Positions 19,721 to 30,400 of a stretch of DNA of 64,000 bases are shown piece by piece. Source of the stretch: Tuctoria greenei (Eukaryota; Streptophyta; Magnoliopsida; Poales; Poaceae); the NCBI GenBank assembly GCA_036927565.1, contig JAYESD010000009.1:25697601-25761600 (forward strand), written 5' to 3'. How positions within the stretch are numbered: the first letter of the stretch is position 1; every line of letters begins with the position of its first letter. A program made the translations under genes and the position numbers. The notes under the pieces are model-generated. The model saw nothing but the letters and a program-made list of their open reading frames with translations. It was not told the DNA's origin and made no database searches.

Positions 19721-21180
19721 CTTCCCTTTTTCAAGTTATTGAGGAAGTTTGGGCCATTTCATTGGTCCGAAGAAGCAGAGAAAGCGTTCCAAGAGCTGAA
19801 ACAACTCCTCACCACACTACCAGTTTTGGTAGCTCCAGAGCCTAGTGAGCCTCTTCTGCTTTACATTTCGGCAACTATGGAGGTTGTCAGCATATTATTG
19901 GTCGCGGAGACACCAGAGCTATCTTCAGCTCAGGAGCCTAGACCCCTTCGGGAGGGTCCGGAGCTACCTGAAGGTGAGTCTGGGTTCCAGCCCCCAGGCA
20001 CGGATCCTAAAAGCAAGATGCCTGTGGATCAACCTCTCTCAATCAAGAGAGTTTCTACTGAACAAGAAGGTCTAAACCCCTCCGAGGAGGTCTGGACTGA
20101 TGAAGAAGAAGATCTGGACCCCACCGGGAGGGTCCGGGTTGCTCACAAAGAAGATTCGGACCCCTTTGAGAGGGTCCGAGTTGATGGAGAAGAAGCTCCG
20201 AGTCCCTCCGAGAGGGTCCAGACCGTCCAACGGCAAGTGTACTTCATCTGTGAAGTGCTCCACGATGCCAAGACTCGATACATTGAGGTGCATAAGCTGC
20301 TATATGCAATCCTTATTGCCTCAAGAAAGCTACGTCACTACTTCGAGGTCCACAAGATATCAGTGGTAGCCTCCTATCTACTGCGCGCTATATTGCATAA
20401 TCCAAATTCTACTGGAAATATCGCCAAGTGTGCCGCGGAGCTGGCAGAATCCGATCTCGAATTCCGGCCTTGACATGCTATCAAGAGTCAGGCACTGGCT
20501 GACTTCATGGCAGAGTGGATTCCTTCATCAACTTCAGGGGGCCTCAGTGAATAGAAGCCAGAACCTAAGGTCCCGGTCTTTACTGAGCCTCACTGGACAC
20601 TCTATTTCGATTGCTCCATGTAGAAGCAGGGGGCCGGAGCTGGAATACCTCTCCTCGCTCCGACCGAGGAGAAGGTCAAGTACATGGTACATCTTGACTT
20701 CAAGGCAACCAACAACATGGTGGAGTACGAAGCTCTCATCTATGGACTCAAGGTGGCGCTGTCATATGGCGTTAGGCAACTACTGGTGAAGGGTGACTCG
20801 CAACTCATCATCAAGCAAGTCAAAGGTGAATGCAGTTGCAACAATCCCCAACTCGCTGCTTATTTACTTAAAGTTCAGAAGTTGCAGAAGGACTTCCACG
20901 TCCTAGATCTCTGTTATGTCCGGCATCTCAACAACGCTGAAGTTGATGACCTCTTGACGAAGGCTTCAACCGGAGCTCAATCTCCCGACAGAGTTTTTGT
21001 CAGAAGATTGACAATATCTGCCGCTCAGCATGCCGAACTGAGTGAAGGGGGCGAGACCAGAACCTCGAAGTTGGCGATCCCGGTGGCCCTGTTACCATGG
21101 TGCCCACCAAGGATCGTAGGCGCTGTAGGAAGCTCCAAGCAACCCAATGCGTAAGATCCAGAAGCTCAAGTTAGCTCCAA
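19721..21180 (+). pseudogene. RNase H region pseudogene, element A
   Basis: The RT-to-RNase H connection (FHWSEEAEKAFQELKQLL) is followed by a Pro/acidic repeat region (about 20069-20228). Then come a Ty3-type RNase H-like remnant (EVHKLLYAILIASRKLRHYF) and a second, archaeal-type RNase H (LYFDCS, NMVEYEALIYGLK, LLVKGDSQLIIKQ). A second RNase H of this kind is a known trait of Tat-lineage elements. The first catalytic motif FDGS is FDCS here and is followed by a stop. Confidence 0.75.
20069..20228 (+). repeat. Imperfect 42-45-bp tandem repeats in RT-RNase H linker
   Basis: Four imperfect units encode a pattern like DPxxRVRVxxEED (LDPTGRVRVAHKED, SDPFERVRVDGEEA). At DNA level each holds a CCCYCCGGGAGGGTCCGG-like motif. 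B and B' hold a shorter version. Confidence 0.72.
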
Positions 21181-21223
21181 TGCATGAATTTGGGAGATCC
21201 AGAGCTACTTGAAGGACAATATC

Positions 21224-22053
21224 TCTCGAAGTGTGGAATACGACACTTCCCCCGAAACCGTTGAGAAACAGCCCGCGGAGGTTCTTTTGTGGTTAGGGAG
21301 CACAATATCAACCTCAAGATGATGACCTCAGAGATTTACGTGGTTTGGGACGCATGAGTGTAACACCCTACTCCACGAGGTTTGTGTAATTATATTGAGC
21401 GACTGCATTTTTTAGGGTCAGGTCGCAAGAGCCTGGATCTATCCCGCCTGATGTTCGTGCGGTGCAGCCCTTTTATAGTTCTAAGGACTGACCGTTACAA
21501 AGCTGGTCTGGCTCGACATGTGGCCCTAGCGTGCTTAATGTCTTAATACACTGTCTAAAGAGTATTAAGTACAGTTAATAGTGTGGTAACGTGCCTTCTT
21601 CGCAGCGTTACCACTATTAACTGTACATTGATCGTGTGTCATTAATATGGCATTAATGACACATTATCAAACCTTGCAACTACCGCTTTAACCATCTTTG
21701 AATGTCTGTAATGGTCTTATCCGGCATATATTTCCGTTAGTGATGAAAGTTCGGAGCTTTCCCTTGCGGAAGAGTAGGTCCGGTGTTACTGTACACATGT
21801 TAGTACCGGAGCTCCACTCTGACGGGGGCTAGGTCCGGGGCTGTTGAACACGTGTAGTTGTCGGAGCTTCTCTTGGTGGGAGTTTTGTTCCGGGCTTATT
21901 TTACACATGTTAACCCTGGAGCCAGCCATGTGAGGGGGGCGGGTCCAGTGCAACGTGCTAGGTGGGACCCTCGAGAGCCTTTGATTCTGACGGGTGGAAC
22001 TTTCTTGCACTTGTTGTGGTAGCATGGGGTACCCGGTACGTAGGGTACCGACA
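21224..22053 (-). repeat. 3' LTR of element B (830 bp)
   Basis: Minus-strand start TGTCGGTACC at 22053; end near 21224 (TTCGAGA, where B' has TTCGACA). TATA-like ACTATAAAAGG on the minus strand lies near 21470-21480. It contains three 55-bp U3 units. Confidence 0.86.
21752..21916 (-). repeat. Three 55-bp U3 repeats in element B LTR
   Basis: Units start at 21752, 21807 and 21862, each beginning CGGAGCT and containing ACACATGTT or ACACGTGT. Same period and core as in element C. Confidence 0.85.
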
Positions 22054-22592
22054 ATGGCCCTCGGGCCCACCTCTGGGAGAAACCTCTTGGGTTAAGTTGT
22101 TTTGCCGGAGGTGGGGCCATTCTCGATTCCTGCGCTTTGATTTTCAAAAAAGCCCTCTGATGCGCCAATAGAGTGGCGGTTCGGGGGTGAACCTTGGACG
22201 CGTGGCTTGTTATGAATACGGCGGATGAGTTCTTTGAGTGTGATCTCACACAATTGGAGGTCACTGATTCACAATACGAAAATCGTATCGGTTCCGCGCG
22301 CCCTGTCAGAGTGCCGACTTTCGATTTCCCGCCGCTCATCATGGCAACGGTTGGCCATGGGTAAGGACCTCGATCTCTTCGTTGGGGTGGCCCCAGGCCC
22401 ACTCGTCATTGAAAGGGTAGATTTTTGAAAAGTACTCTTGACCCCATTGTGGTTTCCATCCAATCATCGCAGAGGCTTACTTAAGAAGGAAAGTGCGCAC
22501 GGATTGAGGACTCATTACGCCTTCGATCTTCTTTGCGCTCAGAGCCTCTCAAACGCCGCCTATCTTTCCATCTTTCGCTCCACTTTGTCGCG
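22054..22592 (+). other. Leader region of antisense ORF, element B
   Basis: No gene is seen. On the minus strand this is the segment next to the 3' LTR; on the plus strand it would hold the promoter and leader of the accessory ORF. Confidence 0.5.
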
Positions 22593-23982
22593 ATGGAGTT
22601 GAGTCTCCCCAAGAGCCGCCTCAAGAGCGATGATGATCTGAAGAAGGTCTGGACCTATATGGGGTGGTCTGGCGACTCTTTCAACCATCTGATCCGCGCC
22701 GGCAAGCTTCCGTTCAAGAAGGAGCGCGACGGCGACACGGTGTATTTCTCTGCATACACCATGGTGGGGCTGATCCCGCCTTTCTCCACCTTCCTCTTGA
22801 TGCTGCTGGACTTCTATGGTCTGCAGTTGTACCACCTTGGCCCCCATTCTCTTCTTCTTGTGTCTACATTCATCCACATCTGTGAGATGTGGGTGGGTAT
22901 TCCCCTCTACGTCGAGCTTTTCCGCACTTCTTCACCATCCACACCACCGGGAAGGGGTCCAAATTTCTTGGCTTCTATTATTTTGTGAAGCGCGAGAAAT
23001 GCCCCTACAAATACTTGATGTTGTTTCCTTCCGGCAAGTGGGACGACTGGAAGAAAGATTTGATCATCGTTACGGCAAAGGAGCACGAAAAGTTGGAGCT
23101 ACCCGAAGGTCTCCCCAATGTTGACACTAACGCATGGAGTGTGGTTCCGGTGCTGTCAGAGGCCTTCAACTCTGCTTTGACCAGGATCCGTGAATGCGTG
23201 GAAGGAGGAGTGACCCCCGAGATGGTCTTCTGCAACTTCCTGGTCAACAGGTGGGCTCCGCTGAAGAAGAGGGAGAAGCTTGTGTGGGCCCTTAACAGCG
23301 TGATGGATGAAGACCGGATTGTAATCGGTCTGAAATCCAATTCGGAAGGTGCCACTTTGGAGCTTCATCTCAAGAAGTTCCATCATGGAATTGACGTCGT
23401 AGGCAACGACTTAACTCCGCTGGCGGCTTTTCTCCCTCTGAACATGGAGGCGCAGTTCAGTAGGGAGCTCTGGAGGAGTATGCCGGTGCTTGACGATCTT
23501 GGTGAGGTGGAGAGGCTTCCGACCACTAGATTGACGATCCCCAGAGCTTCCGAGGGTGGTCTTGTCCCCGCCCCAAGCTGAAAGACTGAAGACGTTGGCA
23601 AAGGCAAGGGCAAAGAGCCAGCTGAGCCTTCTAGCCGAAAGAGGAAGTTGAAGCACGCTGATGGGAGGTCCGTCAGGCCTGCTCCTTCCACGACGGCTGC
23701 TTCTCCCCGGAGGGGGAGGTCTTCCGCTACTACCCCAGCTTCGGTGCAAGCGTCTTCAAGAGGCGTCAGCTCCGGGCAGTCGACTCCAGCTACAGTGTCG
23801 GCTAGAAGTTCCAGGTCTGGGGGTTCTTCCCGCCGAAGGGAAGCTCCAACCGAAAAAACTCCTGCGGCTGCGAGCGTTCCTCAACTGAGGTCCGAAGTAG
23901 TTGTCTCACCAGATTTGGTGGGCTCTAGCTCCGGGCCTTAGAAGAAGAGGTTCTGAGGCGACTGGGGTGGTAGCATCCCAAG

Positions 23983-24061
23983 GTAAGCATTGATTGCTCA
24001 TTCTGAAATGTTAATCTTGTTTTTGGATGCGAATTTAATCTTCCCTTCCTTTTATTTTTAG
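23983..24061 (+). other. Predicted 79-bp intron in antisense ORF, unit 1
   Basis: GTAAGC donor and TTATTTTTAG acceptor; both flanking frames show the same compositional style. Same length and sites in unit 2 (54002-54080). Confidence 0.65.
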
Positions 24062-24324
24062 GGTATCGAAGAAGGGACCCAGAGCTTCAACGTCTGTTGC
24101 AACGGTTGGGGCCCTAGCTGTCGAAGCTCCGGCTTCGACTGTTGAGCCTCCTCGTCAAGCGAAGGTGGATGTCGCGACAGCTCCGACGCCAGCTTTCGTG
24201 AGCCTGGACTCAGAGTCCTCACCTGAAGCTCCTGTGGTAGCGCTGGACCGCAGGAGGGAAGTTGAAGGGGTGCCCCAAGCGGCGGAGGCTGATGCTCCAG
24301 TACTGGCGGCGCCAAAAGTTCCGA

Positions 24325-24540
24325 CTCCCGAGCCGGAAGCTGGTGAAGCCCTGGCTATTGAGCCAGAGGTAGCTGAAACCCCGGCTTTTGAGCCGGAGGT
24401 CGTCGAGGCTCTGACCCTTGTGCCAGAAACAGTTGAAGATTCGGCAGCAGAGCCGGAAGTTGTAGAGGGTCCGACAGCTATGCCGGAGGTGGTTAAAAGT
24501 CTGGCGGCTGTGTCGGAGGTGGTCGCCGCACTGGAGCCTG
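24325..24540 (+). repeat. Acidic 10-11-codon repeat (PEVVE-type) in antisense ORF
   Basis: About seven units of 30-33 bp encode variants of xEPEVVExPAx. Conserved in unit 2 around 54344-54560. Confidence 0.7.
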
Positions 24541-26001
24541 AATCAGTGGAGGTTGAGGCCCCAGTTGAAGCTCTCGTCGCTGCTCCGGAAGTGGTGGCCT
24601 CGGAGGTACCATGGCCGGAACTAGAGCAGCTTGCCGGATCGACGGCCGGTCTTTCAACGTCTGAGCCATCGACTGAGGACCCGGAAACGGTGCCTTCACC
24701 TGCTCTGGAGGCGGAAGTTCCCCCGTGGGTTCTTCTTCTACCACTGAAGGGCTCCAGGAGAGCGGCCCCAGCGTCGCAGGAGTACAGGGGACCACTATTG
24801 TAGAGTGGGACCCAATTTTTGTTACGGAGAACCCGCTTGAGCCTGCGGAAATGGTCCCAGCAGACCCGGAACCTATTCCCCTAGCGTTGTCCATAGACAA
24901 CGCCTGCTCGAGCCCCAGGCGGGTCCATCTCGCCTTCGACCATGAGAGCAAAACTTTGGAGAAGGAGCACAACACCTTGAGGCGTTGGCGCAGCAGACTC
25001 CATTTTGAAACCAGGCTTGCTTAGACGAGGCTAGCTGACCAAAAGGAATGGATCAAGGGGGAGAAGGCCCGGTTAGAGTACTGGGACAAGTTGATGGAGG
25101 AGAAGGAGGCCGCCATCAAGGCGCTCGATGCTAACTCCAGGGAAATTTTGGAGCAAGCTAAAGAGAGACGTGATGCTGCTGACGAGCGTTACAAAAAGCT
25201 CGCAGAGTTGAATGAAACTCTCATGAAGTGTCGAGTGGACCTAGAGGCGAGAGAGGAAAAACTCCTGGGGCAGCAGAAGGATGTAGTGAGGAGGGAAGCA
25301 AAGGTCACCCAGAAGTTGGCTCTGGGTGAGAAAATTTTGGCAGATCGCAGCAAAAAGCTGGATCAATGGAAGGAGGAAGAGAGGAAGAAGAGTTGGAAGG
25401 TGGGGCAAGAGCTCTTGAAAAGAGAGTCTGACATTGCCGCTAGGGAGGAGAAAGTCAAGGGTAGGGAGAAAGACCTTGTTGAGAGGCGGAACGGCATCCA
25501 CCTCCGGGAGACGGAGCTGGCCGACCAGAAGAAGCAGGTTGCTGAAGTCAAGCAGCAACATGCTAAGTTGGCTGAGTGACTTGCCCTTGAAGGTTCGGAG
25601 CTTGCGGCCGCCCGGAGGTCACTAGAAGAGTTGCGAAGCCTGAAGGAGACTGAAGCTGTTCAAGTGTGGGACGGGCGAATGACGCGTTGACATCGCTCGG
25701 TTTCAGTCCAGTACGTCCGGATAACCCGAAGCTGGATCTGGACCGAGCACTGGTGGCCCTCAACGGTGCTGGCAGCAAACTTGATGTGATGGGCGACGTC
25801 ATCGCGGATTAGCTGGAGACGGAGGGGACAACTCTGGCTACAAACGTCGCAGAATATGTGCTGACGTGTTATGTAAGCCGAGATCCCCAATTCTCACTGG
25901 ACCTGGTGCTTGATGGTCCTGTCGCTGAGGAGGAAGACGCCGCCAAAGCCAACGTCCGAGAAGTTGCCTAAAAAGTAGATTCATTCTTCCGCAGGTCTTA
26001 G

Positions 26002-26555
26002 GTCTTCCAATAGCTTGGACTTTTCTCCCTTTGTCCTTTGTAATATCAACTTTGTAATCCAATTCTTCTAATTAATGAAATCCTCCTTTTTGCCTTCAAT
26101 TTCACATTGTCTTCAATATACTGTGTCGTATCTTCTTGGCCCTCTGGTACATGTGTACAGTTGAGGTGTGTACATGTACCAAAGGTTATGACAGTATGTT
26201 GAAGTCTTCACTTTTGAAGCATCTAAGGCAGGCCCCCTAGAATGGTCGGAGCTTGGCAGCTCCGGTGTCAACATATTAGATATTGACGGTGGACCTATCT
26301 TGGGAGATGTCGGAGATTGGTAGCTCCGGCGTCGTCTATCATTGCTATGAATTTTTGCTTTTCCTACACATTAAAGGAAAGATAAAAAGTAAAATTCATC
26401 CTCTTGTGTATAAATTGGTTGTGGCTTATTATTCTTATTTGAAATTTAGATCCGAAAAACTCAACATGATAACAAGCATTTTTATAGAATCTTCCTAGAT
26501 CCACATTGACTCTACAACATGCATTATGTTTAATTACAGACTCACCTCCGTGATT
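26002..26555. other. Gap between antisense ORF and pol, element B
   Basis: No gene is seen. AT-rich; it begins with a possible 3' untranslated tail of the antisense gene (ATTAATGAAATCC near 26072) and includes repeated AGCTCCGG motifs (about 26255-26330). Confidence 0.5.
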
Positions 26556-29129
26556 CTAAGCATAAAACTTACGGAGGTGCTCGATGTTCCAAGGGTTGGG
26601 AAGTGAGATCCCATCCTCAGTTGCCAAGCGAACGCATCCTAGAATGGACCTTCCCAGCTGGGGGAAAGTTTGTTCATCCCTTCAAGAGTTAGTATCTTGC
26701 AAAGCACCAAGTCGCCTTCTTCAAGCTGTCAGTCACACACATGCCTTTGATGGTAGCGCTGGAGCGCTTGGCAATAACGTGCACTCCGAACGGCTGCTTG
26801 GCACCTTCCCTCGTCGACGAGGTCAAGGTCTTCATGCCGGAGCTGGTCCTGCGTGGCTTCGTCGAAGGTCCGTACCCAGAGGGACCCAAGGTGATTTCTG
26901 GAGGAATGACTGCTTCAGCTCCGTACACCAAGAAGAATGGAGTTTCCCCAGTTGAACGGTTAGGTGTTGTCCTATTAGCCCACAATATGGACAGAAGCTC
27001 TTCAATCCAGTTAGCTCCGTGCTTTTTTAAGCGCTCATATGTGTGCATCTTTAGTCCTTTAAGGATTTCTGCATTTGCTCTCTCGGCTTGGCCATTGCTT
27101 GCCGGATGAGCTACTGAAGCATAGCTAAGTTGAATGCCGAGGTCTTTGCAATATTCTTGGAATGCAACACTTGTGAATTGGGTTCCATTGTCAGTTATGA
27201 CTTTGTTTGGAACTCCAAATCTTCATATTATGGACTTCGAGAACTTGATTGCTGATTGTTTATTGATTGTTGCTACTAGAGTTGCTTCCGACCACTTGGT
27301 GAACTTGTCGATGACGACATATAGGAATATGTAGCCTCCGACGGCTTTTGGGAAAGGTCCCAAGATATACATGCCTCACACAGTGAATGGCCATGTAGGA
27401 GGTATCATCTATAGTGAATGAGTCGGCGTGTGAATTTGATTTGCATGGAACTGACATGCTTCACATTTCCTCATAGCTCGACTGCATCCTGGAGTGCTAC
27501 AGGCTAGTAAAAGCCATGTCGGAAGGCTTTACCGACTAGCGTACGAGAAGACGCGTGGTTCCCGCACTCGCCTCCATGAATTTCCGCAAGAAGATCGCGA
27601 CTTTCTTCACTTGCATGCACCGCATTAGGATTCCATTGGCACTGCGTCAGTAGAGATCCCCTTCTACCAATGTGTATCTTTTAGCCAATCTGACAATTCG
27701 ATCAGCGGATACACTGTCTTCAGGAAGGATATTGTCTTTCAAGTAGCTCCGGATCTCCGATATCCATGTATCAGAGCTAACTTGAGCTTCTGAGTCTTGC
27801 GTGTTGGGTTGCTCGGAGCTTCCGGCAGCACCTACGACCTTTGGTAAACGCCATGGTAACAGGGCCACCAGGACCGCCAACTTTGAGGTGTTGGTCTCGC
27901 CCCCTTCGCTCAGTTCGGCAAACTGAGCTGTTGGCTTTGACAACCTCCGAACGAAGATTCTGTCAAGAGCCAGAGCTCCGGTTGAGTCTTTCGTCGAGAG
28001 TTCATCAGCTTCGGAGTTATGAAGGCATTGAACATGATGGAGGTCCAGGACTTCAAAGTCCTTCTGGAGTCTCTGGACTTCAAAGAGATAAGCAGCTAAT
28101 TGAGAATTGTTGCAGGAGCATTCACCTTTCACTTGTTTGATGGTGAGCTGTGAATCTCCCTTCACCAACAACTGTTTGACACCATAAGATAGTGCCACCA
28201 TGAGTCCATAAATGAGGGCTTCATACTCCGCTATATTGTTGGTGACCTTGAAATCAAGGTGTACCATATACTTGACCTTTTCTCCGGTCGGAGCTAGGAG
28301 CCATCGAAATAGAGGGTCCAGTGAAGCTTAGTGAATACCGGAGCTTTGAGCTCTGGTTTCTGCTCACTATGGCCCCCACGGTTTGATGGAGAGGGAGTCC
28401 ACTCCGCCACAAAGTCAGCCAAGGCTTGACTTTTAATTGCTTGTCTTGACACAAATTCTAGATCGAATTCTGCCAGCTCTACTGCCCACTTTGCAATATT
28501 CCCAGTAGAATTAGGGTTATGCAAAATTGCACACAATGGAAAAGAAGTTACCACTGATATTTTGTGGGCCTGGAAGTAATGACGAAGCTTTCTTGAAGCG
28601 AAGAGAACTGCGTAAAGTAGTTTATGCACCTCAATGTATCTTGTCTTGGCGTCATGGAGTACTTCACTGATGAAGTACACTGAGCATTGGACTATCCGGA
28701 CCCTCCCGGAGGGGCCCGTAGCTTCCTCTTTATCAACCTGGAACCTTCCAGAGGGGTCTAGATCTTCTTGTTCAGCAGCAGCGGTTACTCCTTCGATTGT
28801 AGGAGGTTGATCCTCCAGCATCTCGCCTTGAGGATCTGTGCCTGAGGGTTGGTCTCCAGACTTGCCTTTAGGTAGTTCCGGACCGTCCCAGAGGGGTCTA
28901 GACTCCTGAATTGGAGATGGATCCGGTCTTTCCACGACCAAGACCATACTGACAACCTCTGTAGTTGCCAAAATGTAAAGCAGTAAAGGCTCACCAGGGT
29001 TCGGAGCTATCAGGATTAGTAGTGTGGTGAGGAGTTGCTTCAGCTCTTGAAATGTCTTTTCTGCTTCCTCAGACCAATGAAATGGTCCGAACTTACTCAA
29101 GAGTTTGAAGAAGGGTAGCGCTCGTTCTC
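26556..29129 (-). pseudogene. RT end, RNase H and integrase pseudogene, element B
   Basis: Minus strand, in order: FFKLLSKFGPFHWSEEAEKTF (about 29100); repeat-poor linker; Ty3-type RNase H remnant; archaeal-type RNase H with LYFDGS, NIAEYEALIYGLM and VKGDSQL (28340-28100); pre-integrase EIRSYLKDNILPEDS; integrase zinc region (GECGNHASS...CEACQFH, about 27560-27450) and catalytic core; C-terminal WNIEHLxKFYA ending at 26556. A small deletion near 26632 relative to B', about 22 bp, and several stops disable it. It encodes the part of pol that element A lacks. Confidence 0.8.
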
Positions 29130-29130
29130 C

Positions 29131-30400
29131 ACATTGGAGCTCAAGGCACGCTGCACAATGATGCTCCTATAGTTCTCCGTCGCCATTGTACCAAGTACCT
29201 CTTCTTTGGTGTGTTCGTCATTTGGATCTGTAAAGTCAGTAGCAAGAGAATATTCATCTTCAACATCCGAAGTACTATCATACCCGCCATCGTCGCGTGC
29301 TATGTATGCTCGTTTGCTCGGGCAATCTCTCATCATATGACCAAGTCCCTAACAGCGGTGACACTTAATGTCGGAAGTACCACCCGTAGAAGGAGTGGAC
29401 GACGAAGGCTTGAATGATGTCGCCTTGCTGCCTTCCAGCACGCGAGAAGGTGGAGCAGCAGGTATAGTTTGTTGGTTGCCATTGGATGGTGTAGTTGCTG
29501 CACGGTTGATCAAAGATGGTGCTGTTTTGGATGGTGTAGTCGCTGCACGCGGCGTGAAGTTGCTCCTCATGTGTTGTTGCTGTTGTTGTCGGTCCTGCAA
29601 TTCTTTTTCTACCAACATAGCAAGCTGAAACAATCTGTTAACAATATCATATTCCTTGTAATCAACAATGTCCTGAATTTCACGACTCAACCCCCCATAA
29701 AAACAAGCTATTTTATCATCCATGTCCTCTACTACCCCACAACGCAGCATACCCTTTTGTAACTCTTGATAATACTCCTCTACGGACATGTTACCTTGGT
29801 CTAAGCGCTGCAATATTTTTACGAAGGTCCCGCTAAAAAGATGGAGGAACAAATCGAACACGCATAGCTTCCTTTAATCTATCCCATGTTGGAGGATCAG
29901 TTCTAGTTTTAACAAGTTCATTCCACTATATGATAGCAATGTCCTTAAACTCACTAGTGGCTTGACGAACTCTATGTTGTTCAGGAACAAGATGAGAATT
30001 AAATTTTTGCTCTACTGTCATCTCCCAATCAAGATAAGCCTCAGCATCATAAGCGCCAGAAAAGAGGGTATAGTAAATTTCACTTTAGCAAAAGGATAAT
30101 CAGGAGGACGATTGTAATTGTTATGATTATTACCTCTCATACCTCAACGATAAAGTGGTAGTCTTAGCTAGTTATTGTGATCTTCCAGTTCATCATAAGC
30201 ATTGTCTTCTTGTCTTCCAGCGAGAGGCAATCGAGCCTCAAAAGTATTCATCCGAAGAGCAAGGTCATCAAGTTGGCGAGTCAAGTTCGCCAATGACTCC
30301 TCCGTTGCTGCGTTTATTTGGCGAACATATCTGTCATGGTCTTCATCATATCACGTAACTTAGCATGTTGAACACATTCGTCATCATTGTCTTCTCCTGC
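29131..30400 (-). pseudogene. gag pseudogene, chromovirus-like gypsy
   Basis: Minus-strand segments: MMKTMTDMFAK (about 30340), KFTIPSFSGAYDAEAYLDWE (about 30060), RTDPPTWDRLKEAMRVRFVPPSF (29890-29850), then GNMSVEEYYQELQKGMLRC, GLSREIQDIVDYKEYDIVNRLFQLAMLVEKELQ, a Ser/Thr/Pro-rich linker and a zinc knuckle CHRC-x4-H-x4-C with a stop inside (CHRC*GLGHMMRDC, about 29330). Stops also occur after SEFKDIAII and after PPSF. It ends by fusion to element B. Confidence 0.8.

Larger units (their letters stand above)
15839..21223 (+). mobile_element. Ty3/Gypsy Tat-like element A, unit 1 (lacks integrase and 3' end)
   Basis: Plus-strand element: 5' LTR 15839-16518, PBS, gag, protease, reverse transcriptase, RNase H. 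It stops just inside the pre-integrase segment (LKDNI at 21210-21223), where the inverted LTR of element B begins. B therefore inserted into A, and the 3' part of A is not in the window. The coding region carries many stops and frame changes, most shared with A', so it was already dead before the duplication. Confidence 0.85.
22593..26001 (+). pseudogene. Antisense accessory ORF of Tat-like gypsy (putative gypsy-type transposon family), unit 1
   Basis: ATG at 22593 (MELSLPKSRLKSDDDLKKV). The N-terminal domain resembles the Pfam 'putative gypsy type transposon' family (PF04195, from memory): FSAYTMVGLIPPFSTFLLMLLDFYGLQLYHLGP then WVGIPLYVELFRT. A Ser/Arg/Pro-rich linker follows, a 79-bp GT-AG intron (23983-24061), an acidic repeat region (EPEVVEA, about 24325-24540), and a long Glu/Lys-rich coiled coil (about 25040-25660). 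The C-terminus ends FFRRS. A missing C near 22926 breaks the frame (restored copy not inferred), and stops lie at 23579, near 23940 and elsewhere. No function is established for this protein. Confidence 0.72.
21224..29129 (-). mobile_element. Ty3/Gypsy Tat-like element B, unit 1 (3' part, inverted relative to A)
   Basis: Minus-strand element. From its interior towards its 3' end it has end of RT, RNase H, integrase (29129 down to 26556), a non-coding gap, an accessory ORF on the opposite (plus) strand (22593-26001), and the 3' LTR (22053 down to 21224). An antisense ORF between pol and the 3' LTR is known from some Tat-lineage elements such as Grande. The 5' half is missing: at about 29129 the RT frame joins the gag of an unrelated gypsy. 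Confidence 0.82.

Noticed and set aside
15839..29129. A single very large gypsy element with an inverted half
   Set aside because: An LTR end in inverse orientation starts exactly at the A break, and RNase H is present in both A and B, so two nested elements fit better.
29368..29762. Plus-strand Cys-rich frames over the gypsy gag
   Set aside because: Complement of a CAG-rich gag linker; no independent support.
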